Assembly: GCA_013360405.1 (NCBI GenBank)
Contig: JABWBR010000016.1
Span: 1 to 64,000 of the forward strand
From: Saprospiraceae bacterium
Lineage (GTDB): Bacteria > Bacteroidota > Bacteroidia > Chitinophagales > Saprospiraceae
Direction of reading: 5' to 3'
DNA: 64,000 nucleotides
Shown here: positions 42,447 through 51,013 of the stretch, in pieces
How positions within the stretch are numbered: the stretch's first letter is position 1
Layout: the number at the start of each line of letters is the position of its first letter
Made by a program: the position numbers and the translations under genes
The notes under the pieces: generated by a model
What the model was told of the DNA's origin: nothing
Seen by the model: only the letters and a program-made list of their open reading frames with translations
Database searches by the model: none

Positions 42447-44476
42447 CCCATCACCCAGCGCAATTGCATGCTGAGTTGTTTTTGGGTATTCGTTTGCGAC
42501 ACGTGCTCGCCGCGCCAGGTTTGGGCGTAGCGCAGCTCGATCGTCACCGTTTTCAGGGGGCGGTATCGCGCGTTGATATAATATCGCATGCCGCGTTCGT
42601 AATAGGCCGGGATCGAAAAGTGGTTGAGCAGGTCGTTTTCGTAAGCATAAAACCGGGCGGCATAGCCGTCGGTATCAAATAGGGCGAGGCGCGTGGTAAA
42701 AGACAGCGGGAATCCAATCGGGCGCAGCAGAAAATCCTGGTAGATCACCATGCCGCGTTGGCGTTCGTTGATGTCGTTGTCGGCAAAGCCTATGTCGAGG
42801 CGACTGCGCCATTCCAGGGCTTTCGTGAGCTTGTATGATAAGTGAAGACGCAGCTGGCGGCGCTGGCTGAGGATGACGAAGTCGACGGGATTGTCCCAGC
42901 GGTCGACGCCGAGGGCCTGGTTTTTTGTCCTGACTTCGAGGTAAACCTCCAGTCGCCGCTTTTGCAGGTAGCTGAGGCGGCAGCGGTATTCCCAGCCATC
43001 CGAAGGCGAGTCGATGAGGTATTGTAGCCAGGGATTGCGCCACATGTCGACATAGGCGCTGAGTGTCCATTTCGACAGCGGGCGCAACTCGATACCGATA
43101 TACAGACCGCTTTCATTGCGTGGCTGGCTGTTTTCGGCAAAGGCATGGGCCAGCAGGGCCTGGTAGTGGCGTGGGTAGCGCCGATACAACACTGCGAGGT
43201 CTATCTTGCGGTCAAGGCCGGCGAGCAGACCGTTGACAGTAGCCACGGCGCCATTGCCGCTCAGCGCCGTTTCCCCAAAGAAATGCAGGTTGCGCCACCA
43301 CAGCGAATAATCGAAGCTGTTGTTGGCCAGGCGGGCTCCCCTGAAATAATATTGGTTGTAAAGTTGAGGCCGGGGCGACATAGGCGTATTGAAGGACTGG
43401 TGCAGGGTATTAATACCCAGGCGCCAGCGTCGGCGACCGTAGGCCAGACGGGCTCCCCAAATGCCAAGCGCTATGGCATTGCGGTCGCTCAACTCGGTCG
43501 GCGTGCGGTGTAAACCGTCGAGGTCGAGTGCGGTGAAGTATGGCGCCAGGGTGTCCTCCGACAAAGAATCGGGCAGCACCAGGTTGGCATCGCGGCGGCG
43601 ATAGGAGCCGAAAATGGTGATTTCCATATCCTTCCAGGGCGTAGCAGTAAGGGCGGCGCCCCTCAGGAAATTGGCTTCGTTGACCGAGCTGTAGGGCCGC
43701 AGGGTAGGGCTGTTGCGCTTGATACCGGTGACCAGTCCACTTTTTCCTCCGGCAAAACCGGTATACGCAAGCAGTCCCTGTCCGATGTTTAGGCTGTAAT
43801 CGCCTACAGCCAGGGTTTTGATGCCGCGCATCGGTTCCCGCAGGAAAAGGTGCCACGAGTAAAAGTCAAAACCTTTGGTATTACTACCCCGGAACATTTC
43901 CTCGCCGGCGTCTTTTTCAGCAGTGAAGCCGTAGTTTGCCATTCCCCCCAGGTGTTGATAACGCAGATACCATTGGTTGGGATCGCCCAGGGTGTAATCG
44001 CCGGTATGCCCCGGATTCCGGGACCAGCGCATAAACAGTGTTTTTTTGCCCTGACCCATGGCGCGCCATAACGAGCCGGCCCGGTTGGCTATTTCCGCCA
44101 GGGTCACAAAAGGCAGAAGCCGTTGTATGTCTTCTGCACTAAAGCCGGGAATAACCTGTAATTCTTCCAGGGCCACCAGGTCGCCGGCGCTTTGCCGGTA
44201 TTGCAAAAAATGCACGATCTGCAGGTCGGAGAGCAGCCGCATTTCGCGAAGTTCTTCTTCGGTGGCCTGGTTGAGATGCAGGGGTTGTCGCCGGTATCGT
44301 TCGAGGCTTTCCGCCAGGGCGGCATAGTCGGCTTCGAATTCTTCGGAAGCAGGCAGCAGGAAGGCGTCGATGGCTTCTTGCGTGGTGTCAGTCTGGCCGG
44401 TGGCAGTGAAATAAGCGCCGAGCCAAAGTATAGCCCAGCAGGCTCGCCGCAGGCGAGTGAGGTGTGGTGTTTTCAT
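42440..44476 (-). CDS. helix-hairpin-helix protein with outer-membrane beta-barrel-like C-terminal part
   Basis: 678 residues, with a signal peptide (ACWAILWLGAYFTATGQ). An N-terminal helix-hairpin-helix pair follows (about 55-125: LHLNQATEEELREMRLL and LEELQVIPGFSAEDIQRLL), the motif of ComEA-type DNA-binding proteins. The remaining ~550 residues are rich in alternating aromatic strands (WYLRYQHLGGMANYGF, FSYRRR, YLQKRRLEVYLEVRTK, IELRYAQTWRGEHVSQ) and look like an outer-membrane beta-barrel. Such fusions are widespread in Bacteroidota and uncharacterised. A DNA-uptake or surface DNA-binding role is only a suggestion. The start codon is preceded by a GGTGAGCG hairpin. Confidence 0.8.
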   Translation of the reverse strand: MKTPHLTRLRRACWAILWLGAYFTATGQTDTTQEAIDAFLLPASEEFEADYAALAESLERYRRQPLHLNQATEEELREMRLLSDLQIVHFLQYRQSAGDLVALEELQVIPGFSAEDIQRLLPFVTLAEIANRAGSLWRAMGQGKKTLFMRWSRNPGHTGDYTLGDPNQWYLRYQHLGGMANYGFTAEKDAGEEMFRGSNTKGFDFYSWHLFLREPMRGIKTLAVGDYSLNIGQGLLAYTGFAGGKSGLVTGIKRNSPTLRPYSSVNEANFLRGAALTATPWKDMEITIFGSYRRRDANLVLPDSLSEDTLAPYFTALDLDGLHRTPTELSDRNAIALGIWGARLAYGRRRWRLGINTLHQSFNTPMSPRPQLYNQYYFRGARLANNSFDYSLWWRNLHFFGETALSGNGAVATVNGLLAGLDRKIDLAVLYRRYPRHYQALLAHAFAENSQPRNESGLYIGIELRPLSKWTLSAYVDMWRNPWLQYLIDSPSDGWEYRCRLSYLQKRRLEVYLEVRTKNQALGVDRWDNPVDFVILSQRRQLRLHLSYKLTKALEWRSRLDIGFADNDINERQRGMVIYQDFLLRPIGFPLSFTTRLALFDTDGYAARFYAYENDLLNHFSIPAYYERGMRYYINARYRPLKTVTIELRYAQTWRGEHVSQTNTQKQLSMQLRWVMGR

Positions 44477-44496
44477 TTGATTGTTTATTTAATGTT

Positions 44497-44526
44497 TCGT
44501 AGGGTGAGCGTTTACCGCTCACCGTT
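44497..44526. repeat. GGTGAGCG hairpin
   Basis: GGTGAGCG (44503-44510), loop TTTAC, CGCTCACC (44516-44523). It is the third copy of the hairpin at 30122 and 55322, but with a G-C pair where they have A-T, so the pairing is conserved. Confidence 0.8.
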
Positions 44527-44565
44527 GGGTTTCGTTGTCGGTTTTGGGTTGTGCGTTGTAGGTTT

Positions 44566-44716
44566 GTTTATAGGTTTATGAGGGTTTATGATGGTTTATG
44601 AGGGTTTATGCGACTGAAAGGAGTCCCGTACTGACCAAAGGGAAGTCGGGAAGGGTTTATGAGGGTTTAATTAAATTAATGTAATCAAACATCCAAAATC
44701 AAACATCAAACATCAT
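44566..44716. repeat. GGTTTATGAGG tandem repeat with embedded unit and TGTTTGAT tail
   Basis: Four to five copies of GGTTTATGA(G/T)G flank a 44-base unit (GACTGAAAGGAGTCCCG...AAGTCGGGAAG) that contains a short inverted repeat. After it lie CAAACATCCAAAATCAAACAT units, the same family as 2542 and 8391, oriented downstream of the 507-residue gene. Confidence 0.7.
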
Positions 44717-44733
44717 CAAGTCTCAAGGTCCTC

Positions 44734-46257
44734 TCAGCGATTTGCCCTAATGCCAAGTCGTTTCTCCACCCATGCGGGTACATTGAGATAAAGCAGGGCT
44801 TTTTGTTCGTAGGGGCTTTTCATGGCTTCCGCGAGTTGGGACTGAAATTCTTGAAAAGCGGCTTTGGTTTGTCCGGGGGGTAGATCTGCCAGTTTTTTGA
44901 GCCATTGCAGCGTAAGTCGCTGTACCTTGCTCACGTCTTTGGCCTTGCTGAAAGCGCGTTGTACAGCGGGGACCAGGTAGTGCAGCAGGTCGTAATTGCC
45001 CAATTCGAAGTGGCAAATGAGTTGCAACAGCCGGGCGTTGTGGTGCAGGTCTTCACGAAGGTAGCCGTGTTTGAGCAGGATAATATCGTTGAGGTAGTCG
45101 AGCGCTTTATCGTATTGTGCGCTGCCGAAATAAAGATAGGCAAATTTGTAAAAAAACAAAAGCGAGCGGTGAATATCGAGGTTATTTTCATATTGAGGCA
45201 GGGCTTCCAGGATGCCGGCGATTTGTTGTACCCCGCTTATATAATCGCCGGATAGCAGATTGGCATTGAGCTTGGAGAGGTTGAGGTATACAAAGGCTAT
45301 CGTGCGCGAATTTGCGTTGAGTTGCTCGCTGTGCGAGGCGAAAAAAGCCTCGAAATCTTGAAGGTAGCGCCCGAAAGCTTGCTGATCGCGCAGAAAATAT
45401 AGGGTCACCAGCAAATAATACAGGCTGCGCATATACAGGTCGGGGTCTTTTTCGCGCATCATCGGCGATTCGTCAAACAGCGACACCCAGGCCCCGGCAC
45501 TTTGGCGACAAGCCTGAAAGTCGAGCAAAATGTAGTGATACCACATCTGCGCCTGGTAAAGATTAGCTTTTTCAAAAAAAGTGAGTTTGCCAGGCGGGCC
45601 GTGAGCAGGTATATTCTGATCGTAAAACAGTTGCAGGGCCTGCCGGTCTTTTTCGTTGCGGGCATGGCCGTGCTGAATGTACCAGCCGTGTACCTGGATA
45701 TTGAAATTAAACAAGAGGCTGGTATGACTGGTCACGGCGCTGCGGCGCGAGGACTCTTCCAACAGGTTTTCCATCTTGTTTTTTACCTGCCGGCTGCGCG
45801 TAATGTGTCGCGCTTCGATGAGCTTCTGAAATTCGAGAATCTCCAGGTGCAGGATATCCTGGTGGTGCTCGATGGCGATCTGTTTGATGCGATCGAGCAA
45901 TTTCAGTGCCTGCATATACATGCCTTTGCCATATAATATGCGCGCAAAGTCGATTTGCTCCCTGATCTCGATATCTATATTTTTTTGTATAAAAATTAAA
46001 CGCAGACTGATAAGTATCTGCTTATAAAGGTGCCGCTTGAGATTGGCGAGGTGTAGTTTTTTGATATGTGGTAAACGCTTGAACACTAAATCTTCGTCGT
46101 ATTCGGTCAGTTTATCCAGGGCGTCAAATAATTGGATGAATTTTCTAGACACGCCTGCGCTCTCAAAGCGGTGCACGTACAACTTAAAGTTGCGCTTTTC
46201 CGCTTTGGATAGCGATTTGATTAAAGAAAATAACTGGTCTTTTGACGCATTGGCCAT
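44734..46257 (-). CDS. conserved helical-repeat protein of unknown function
   Basis: 507 residues, not recognised by domain. It is almost wholly alpha-helical, with TPR-like pairs (GKGMYMQALKLLDRIKQIA, YKFAYLYFGSAQYDKALDYLN, CHFELGNYDLLHYLVPAV). The conserved-looking N-terminus SKDQLFSLIKSLSKAEKRNFKLYVHR resembles that of proteins seen repeatedly in Saprospiria genomes; that is memory of a pattern, not a search result. It is cytoplasmic, with no signal peptide. It is divergent from glnA, with 327 bp between them. Confidence 0.65.
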   Translation of the reverse strand: MANASKDQLFSLIKSLSKAEKRNFKLYVHRFESAGVSRKFIQLFDALDKLTEYDEDLVFKRLPHIKKLHLANLKRHLYKQILISLRLIFIQKNIDIEIREQIDFARILYGKGMYMQALKLLDRIKQIAIEHHQDILHLEILEFQKLIEARHITRSRQVKNKMENLLEESSRRSAVTSHTSLLFNFNIQVHGWYIQHGHARNEKDRQALQLFYDQNIPAHGPPGKLTFFEKANLYQAQMWYHYILLDFQACRQSAGAWVSLFDESPMMREKDPDLYMRSLYYLLVTLYFLRDQQAFGRYLQDFEAFFASHSEQLNANSRTIAFVYLNLSKLNANLLSGDYISGVQQIAGILEALPQYENNLDIHRSLLFFYKFAYLYFGSAQYDKALDYLNDIILLKHGYLREDLHHNARLLQLICHFELGNYDLLHYLVPAVQRAFSKAKDVSKVQRLTLQWLKKLADLPPGQTKAAFQEFQSQLAEAMKSPYEQKALLYLNVPAWVEKRLGIRANR

Positions 46258-46584
46258 AACAAAAAATATTTACACAAAGCGCTTGTTTTCAATTATTTAC
46301 GCCATAAAATGAAAGTCTAGACCTCACATAGACGGGTAATCTTGCCTTTTACAGAAAGGCCCTACCGTATTATTTTTGTGCCAACATTAAAGGGGAACGA
46401 TCATTCAGATCAACATAGCAGCCAGGTTCCCTACAAAAATAATCATTTGATTGCAAGAATTCGTACTTCCACAGCGCGGTTTGAAGAAAGCCGCTGCTGC
46501 AGTGTGCCCTTTTTTCAGGGTTTATATTCTGAATTAAGTTAATGTGAATTTTAATCATTTAAACATAACAAACATTAATAAAAA
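46258..46584. other. 327-bp divergent promoter region before glnA
   Basis: AT-rich. TATTTTTG at 46371-46378 matches a -7 box for glnA but has no clear -33 partner, and would give a leader of about 200 bases. No small gene, riboswitch or stable hairpin was recognised. The sequence AAACATAACAAACATTAATAAAAA precedes the glnA start. Confidence 0.4.
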
Positions 46585-47622
46585 ATGGCAAAGTTCAAAT
46601 TCGAGTACATTTGGCTGGATGGATACAAACCCGAAGCCAACCTCCGCAGCAAAACGAAGGTGTTGGAATTTGACTCCTATTTTGGCGAACTAGACGTGTT
46701 GCCCGAATGGTCTTTCGACGGTAGTTCCACTCAACAGGCCGAAGGGCGTTCTTCCGATTGCCTGCTCAAGCCGGTGGCCGTGTATCCCGACGCAGGCCGC
46801 AAACACGCCTGGCTGGTCGTATGCGAAGTACTCAACCCGGATGGTACGCCGCATCCATCTAATACGCGCTGCCTCATCGACGACGATAGCGACGATTACT
46901 GGTTCGGCTTCGAGCAAGAATACGTTTTATCGGAAAACGGCATGCCCCTTGGTTTCCCCAAAAATGGCTTTCCGCGCCCGCAAGGCCCTTACTATTGTGC
47001 GGTGGGCGCCGGAAACGTGGCAGGCCGCGACATCGTAGAAGAACATATGGATCTATGCCTGTCTGCCGGATTGGGCATCACCGGCATCAACGCCGAAGTC
47101 TTGCTTGGGCAGTGGGAGTATCAGTGCTTTGGAAAAGGCGCCAAAAGCGCTTCTGACGACCTCGTCGTGTCGCGTTATCTGTTGTTCCGCACTGCAGAAA
47201 AATACGGTATTCACGTCGATCTGCACCCCAAACCCATCAAGGGCGACTGGAACGGATCGGGCATGCATACCAACTTTTCGAATATGGAAATGCGCGAATT
47301 CGGGGGCAAGGAGCTCTTCGAATCGATCTGCGAAGCATTCCGCCCTGTACACAAAGATCATATCGAGGAATATGGCTCTGACAACCATCAGCGCCTCACC
47401 GGCTTGCACGAAACCCAGTCGATCCACGCTTTTAGCTATGGTGTGAGCGACCGCGGTTCTTCGATCCGCATCCCGGTGTCTACGGCACAATCCTGGAAAG
47501 GTTACCTGGAAGACCGCCGTCCGGCCTCTCACGCAGATCCTTATCGCGTGACGGCCCGCATCATAAGAACTGTAAAATCAGTAGAGACGAAAAATTTTGC
47601 GTCTCTACTGGTTCCTGCATAG
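46585..47622 (+). CDS. glnA: glutamine synthetase, eukaryotic-like GSII type
   Basis: 345 residues, the short GSII form. The beta-grasp N-terminus (FKFEYIWLDGYKPEANLRSKTKV) leads into DGSSTQQAEG. The active-site segments FGFEQEYVL, GINAEVLLGQWEYQ, GSGMHTNFS and RGSSIRIP are all present. It makes glutamine from glutamate, ammonia and ATP. The normal family end is near RIIRTVKSVE. Here the last ~12 residues (ETKNFASLLVPA) are encoded by a GTAGAGACG palindrome, so the C-terminal tail is probably a repeat insertion. A strong terminator follows. The start region shows a possible -7 box far upstream. Confidence 0.95.
   Translation: MAKFKFEYIWLDGYKPEANLRSKTKVLEFDSYFGELDVLPEWSFDGSSTQQAEGRSSDCLLKPVAVYPDAGRKHAWLVVCEVLNPDGTPHPSNTRCLIDDDSDDYWFGFEQEYVLSENGMPLGFPKNGFPRPQGPYYCAVGAGNVAGRDIVEEHMDLCLSAGLGITGINAEVLLGQWEYQCFGKGAKSASDDLVVSRYLLFRTAEKYGIHVDLHPKPIKGDWNGSGMHTNFSNMEMREFGGKELFESICEAFRPVHKDHIEEYGSDNHQRLTGLHETQSIHAFSYGVSDRGSSIRIPVSTAQSWKGYLEDRRPASHADPYRVTARIIRTVKSVETKNFASLLVPA
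47579..47610. repeat. GTAGAGACG palindrome inside the 3' end of glnA
   Basis: CAGTAGAGACG (47579-47589) pairs with CGTCTCTACTG (47600-47610) around AAAAATTTTG. The whole element is translated in frame as the last residues of GlnA. Confidence 0.85.
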
Positions 47623-47640
47623 GAATATGCCATTATGTAT

Positions 47641-47674
47641 AACGGCCGCCTCAAAAGAGACGGCCGTTTTTTTA
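47641..47674 (+). terminator. terminator after glnA
   Basis: AACGGCCG, CCTC, loop AAAA, GAGA, CGGCCGTT followed by a run of seven T. A strong rho-independent hairpin 18 bases after the stop. Confidence 0.9.
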
Positions 47675-47698
47675 TTCGTAAATGGCTCCAAACTACCG

Positions 47699-47722
47699 AC
47701 CGCTGACTGCTGACTGCTGATC
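47699..47722 (-). repeat. GCAGTCA tandem repeat at the RlpA-like stop
   Basis: Directly after the stop codon on the minus strand: CAGCAGTCAGCAGTCAGCGG. Related to the CAGTCAG units at 36421. Confidence 0.7.
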
Positions 47723-48701
47723 AATAAGAGATTTCCGCCAAATTCACCACGAAGCCGCTCATTTTGTGTTTCTTTTTGATGCTGGCCTGGTAGGTTTTGG
47801 CGGCCGGCTCGCTATCGAACGGCCCCAGGATAATCTTGTAAAGGGTATTATTATTATCTCCTTTTTCGATACTCACCAGCACGTTGTCAAACCATTTGGC
47901 TTGAAGGTCGGCCACATGTTTCATCATATTTTCGTGGTTGGATAAAGAGGCGACTTGCACGCCGTACCCTTTGCGTGACGGCTTTTCGAGGCGTATTTTA
48001 TACAAACCGTAAGTAGTATAGTCATCGCCTACCAGTCGGGAAGATTTGCTGGGAGCGGCGGCTTTTTCTTTTTCTTCCTCGGGGCGGGATTCCTTTTTAG
48101 CGGCTTCTCTGGCCTCGCGTTTTTCGGCTTCCTCGTTATCTGTCTTGGCTTTTTCGGCGCTTGACGTGGCAGTTGAGGCTGGGGCGTCGCCGCCGGTCTC
48201 TGTTTTTGTGCCATCGGTGCGCGGGCGATTAGCGTTTTCTTCTCCGTAAGAAGTGGGTTGTTTGGGGTCCACCTCCACCCCGGCAGCTACATCGGAGGCT
48301 GCTGCATCTTCAGCTTTGCCTGGGGCGTCTTCTTTTTTTGGTAGGCTTACCAGTTCTATTTTAACCTCGGTGACGCCGTCTTCGAGCAGGCCCAGGCGGG
48401 ATGCGGCTGCCCGGGACAAGTCTACCACTCTTCCTTTCACAAACGGGCCTTTATCGGTTACTTTCACCACCACCGACTTTTTATTGTCGAGGCGGGTAAC
48501 CTTTATCATCGCGCCATAAGGGAAAAACTTGTGGGCGGCTGTAAGTTTTGATTTATCATAAATATCCCCGTAAGCGGTACGGCCTCCATGAAAATCGTCG
48601 GAATAGTAAGAGGCATAGCCAAATTCGGGTTCCTGGGCCGGCAATCCCGCTGCTGTGCAAAGACAGGCGCCGATGAGTGCAAATAGCAAGTGGTTTTTCA
48701 T
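47721..48701 (-). CDS. RlpA-like septal ring protein with SPOR domain
   Basis: 326 residues. Signal peptide (KNHLLFALIGACLCTAAGLPA), then a double-psi beta-barrel (26-120) with the RlpA signature GYASYYSDDFHGGRTAYGD, AAHKFFPYGAMIKV and KVTDKGPFVKGRVVDLS. A long charged linker follows (EKREAREAAKKESRPEEEK). The C-terminal SPOR domain (KGYGVQVASLSNHENMMKH to KHKMSGFVVNL) binds denuded glycan at the septum. In Pseudomonas RlpA cuts such strands; in other lineages the barrel is only structural. The catalytic Glu is not obvious here (the equivalent region reads GDIYDKSKLTAAH), so lytic activity is uncertain. Confidence 0.9.
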   Translation of the reverse strand: MKNHLLFALIGACLCTAAGLPAQEPEFGYASYYSDDFHGGRTAYGDIYDKSKLTAAHKFFPYGAMIKVTRLDNKKSVVVKVTDKGPFVKGRVVDLSRAAASRLGLLEDGVTEVKIELVSLPKKEDAPGKAEDAAASDVAAGVEVDPKQPTSYGEENANRPRTDGTKTETGGDAPASTATSSAEKAKTDNEEAEKREAREAAKKESRPEEEKEKAAAPSKSSRLVGDDYTTYGLYKIRLEKPSRKGYGVQVASLSNHENMMKHVADLQAKWFDNVLVSIEKGDNNNTLYKIILGPFDSEPAAKTYQASIKKKHKMSGFVVNLAEISY

Positions 48702-48729
48702 ATGGACAACAAATTTGAATAATTAGGTT

Positions 48730-48761
48730 CAAAGATAGCCGCTCGGCCGGCAATGTGCAAA
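48730..48761 (-). promoter_or_regulatory. promoter of the RlpA-like gene
   Basis: The minus strand reads TTTG (48761-48758), 20 bases, then TATCTTTG (48737-48730). This is a full match to the Bacteroidota -33/-7 consensus with correct spacing, ~28 bases before the start codon. Confidence 0.8.
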
Positions 48762-48807
48762 AAAAATGCCGGCATTGCCTGAGTGAACTTTCGGCGGCAT
48801 AAAATTG

Positions 48808-48815
48808 TACTTTTG
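48808..48815 (+). promoter_or_regulatory. -7 box of the mnmA-murB operon
   Basis: TACTTTTG, a full TAnnTTTG match 43 bases upstream of the mnmA start. The -33 region holds TTTCG rather than TTTG. Confidence 0.5.
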
Positions 48816-48858
48816 TGAACGGATTTTAAATAAGGGTTAGTATTAACAGATATAGATA

Positions 48859-49968
48859 ATGAGTAAATTGGGAAAAGTGCTGGTAGCCATGAGCGGAGGT
48901 ATCGACAGTACCGTCACCGCCATGCTGCTGCACGAAGAGGGGTACGAAGTAATTGGCATCACCATGAAAACCTGGGATTATGCCAATTCGGGCGCTACGC
49001 GCAAAGAAACCGGCTGCTGCAGCCTCGACTCGATCAATGATGCCCGGCAGGTCGCTGTCAACATGGGCTTTCATCATTTCATCATCGACATCCGCGATGA
49101 ATTTGGCGACTATGTCATCGACAATTTTGTAGAAGAATACCTTGCAGGCAGAACGCCCAATCCCTGCGTATTGTGCAATACACATATCAAGTGGAATGCC
49201 CTTTTGCACCGGGCCGATGCGATGGAATGCGAATTTATCGCCACCGGCCATTACGCCCAGATTGGCGAACTCGATGGCAGAAAATTTATTGTCAAATCTG
49301 CCGACGAACAAAAGGACCAGAGTTATGTGTTGTGGGGCTTGAGTCAGGAATGCCTGCAGCGCAGCCGTTTTCCGCTGGGTCATCTTACCAAGCCTCAGGT
49401 GCGTCAGATAGCCTACGATTTCGGCTACGAAGAATTGTCGAAAAAGGCGGAAAGCTATGAGATCTGCTTCGTACCCGACAACGACTACAGGAGTTTTCTC
49501 AAACACCGTATTCCGGAATTAGAAGCGCGGGTGAAAGGCGGCAATTTTGTCAATACGAAGGGGGACATACTGGGCAAGCACCAGGGCTATCCGTTTTATA
49601 CCATCGGACAGCGCAAGGGACTCGGCGTGGCTTTCGGCGAGCCCATGTTCGTGACCGAAATACGCCCCGAGACCAACACCGTGGTGCTGGGCTCGATTGA
49701 CGACCTGGTGCGCAACGGCATGCGCGTAGCGCGGGTAAACTCGATGAAATATGCGGAGATTCCCCCGGATCTGGAGGTAGTGACTAAAATCCGATATAAA
49801 GACGAAGGCGCCTTGAGCAAGCTCAATGCTGAAGCCGACGGTTCGGTGGCGGTAGAATTTTTTGCAAACGTCAAAGGCGTCGCGCCCGGTCAATCTGCGG
49901 TATTTTATGAAGGCGACCACGTAGTCGGCGGCGGTATTATTCACAGCAGTTTGCGATGGGATGACTAA
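48859..49968 (+). CDS. mnmA: tRNA-specific 2-thiouridylase
   Basis: 369 residues, full length. The ATP pyrophosphatase loop SGGIDS lies at 12-17, with catalytic cysteines C103 (NPCVLCN) and C203 (YEICFVPDNDY). The tRNA-binding central region and C-terminal beta-barrel (FYTIGQRKGLGVAFGEP) follow. It adds sulfur to U34 of tRNA-Lys, Glu and Gln. Sulfur relay partners are not in this window. It shares an operon with murB, which starts 31 bp downstream. Confidence 0.96.
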   Translation: MSKLGKVLVAMSGGIDSTVTAMLLHEEGYEVIGITMKTWDYANSGATRKETGCCSLDSINDARQVAVNMGFHHFIIDIRDEFGDYVIDNFVEEYLAGRTPNPCVLCNTHIKWNALLHRADAMECEFIATGHYAQIGELDGRKFIVKSADEQKDQSYVLWGLSQECLQRSRFPLGHLTKPQVRQIAYDFGYEELSKKAESYEICFVPDNDYRSFLKHRIPELEARVKGGNFVNTKGDILGKHQGYPFYTIGQRKGLGVAFGEPMFVTEIRPETNTVVLGSIDDLVRNGMRVARVNSMKYAEIPPDLEVVTKIRYKDEGALSKLNAEADGSVAVEFFANVKGVAPGQSAVFYEGDHVVGGGIIHSSLRWDD

Positions 49969-49999
49969 CTTAGCTCATTAAACCAGTGCTACCAGCCAC

Positions 50000-51013
50000 A
50001 TGACATTTCACTCCGATTATTCGCTCCAGTCGCTCAATACTTTTGGGATTGATGCAAAAGCATCTTATTATGCCTCGACAAGCTCAATCGACGAATTGCG
50101 CGAACTACTCGTGCAGACTGAAGGCCGACCTTTGCGCATACTGGGCGGCGGAAGCAATATTTTGTTCACCCACGACGTAGCGGGGATCGTCATTCGCAAC
50201 AACATACAGGGCATTACCATCAAAAGCGAAAACGAAACCCATGCGCTTGTCTGCGCCGGCGGCGGGGTCAATTGGCATCAACTGGTGCTGTGGTGCCTGC
50301 AGCACAATCTGGGGGGTATTGAAAACCTCTCGCTCATACCTGGAACTGTGGGGGCCGCCCCCATTCAAAATATAGGCGCTTACGGCGTAGAAATCAAAGA
50401 CGTATTTAGCCACCTCGAAGCGGTATCACTTGAAGATGGTAGCCTGAAAGTATTTAGACAAGACGAATGCCGGTTTGGTTATCGCGATAGTATTTTCAAA
50501 AGAGAAGCAGCAGGCAAGTATTTTATAGCGTACGTGTACTTACAGCTTACCAAAACGGATCACCGGTTGAATACCGCATACGGCGCAATCCGGGATACTT
50601 TGCAGGAAAATGGTATAGCGGAACCCACTATTCATGATGTCAGCGAAGCCGTCATCAGCATTCGCAGCAGCAAACTGCCCGACCCGGCCAGGCTCGGCAA
50701 CGCAGGTAGTTTTTTTAAAAATCCGGAGATACCTGCCGCCCAATTTGAGGCCTTGCAGCAGCAATACCCACGTATCGTCCATTTTCCTGGAAGCGACGGC
50801 CGGGTAAAAGTGCCCGCGGGTTGGCTCATCGAGCAGTGCGGCTGGAAAGGATTTCGGGAGGGTTCGGTAGGTTGCTACGACAAACAGGCGCTGGTATTAG
50901 TCAATTACGGTGGCGCCTCGGGCCGGGAGGTATTCGGGCTGGCGCAGCGCATCATTAATAGCGTAGAAAAACAATTTGGTATCAGACTGACTCCTGAGGT
51001 CAATATCTGGTAG
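50000..51013 (+). CDS. murB: UDP-N-acetylenolpyruvoylglucosamine reductase
   Basis: 337 residues, type I form. The FAD-binding domain has NTFGIDAKASYYAS, LRILGGGSNILF and NLSLIPGTVGAAPIQNIGAYG. The catalytic region has RDSIFK and the serine in NAGSFFKNP, and the C-terminal glutamate is in LTPEVNIW. It reduces UDP-GlcNAc-enolpyruvate in peptidoglycan synthesis. The last 14 bp overlap, in opposite direction, the end of the nuclease-like gene at 51000. Second gene of the mnmA transcript. Confidence 0.96.
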   Translation: MTFHSDYSLQSLNTFGIDAKASYYASTSSIDELRELLVQTEGRPLRILGGGSNILFTHDVAGIVIRNNIQGITIKSENETHALVCAGGGVNWHQLVLWCLQHNLGGIENLSLIPGTVGAAPIQNIGAYGVEIKDVFSHLEAVSLEDGSLKVFRQDECRFGYRDSIFKREAAGKYFIAYVYLQLTKTDHRLNTAYGAIRDTLQENGIAEPTIHDVSEAVISIRSSKLPDPARLGNAGSFFKNPEIPAAQFEALQQQYPRIVHFPGSDGRVKVPAGWLIEQCGWKGFREGSVGCYDKQALVLVNYGGASGREVFGLAQRIINSVEKQFGIRLTPEVNIW

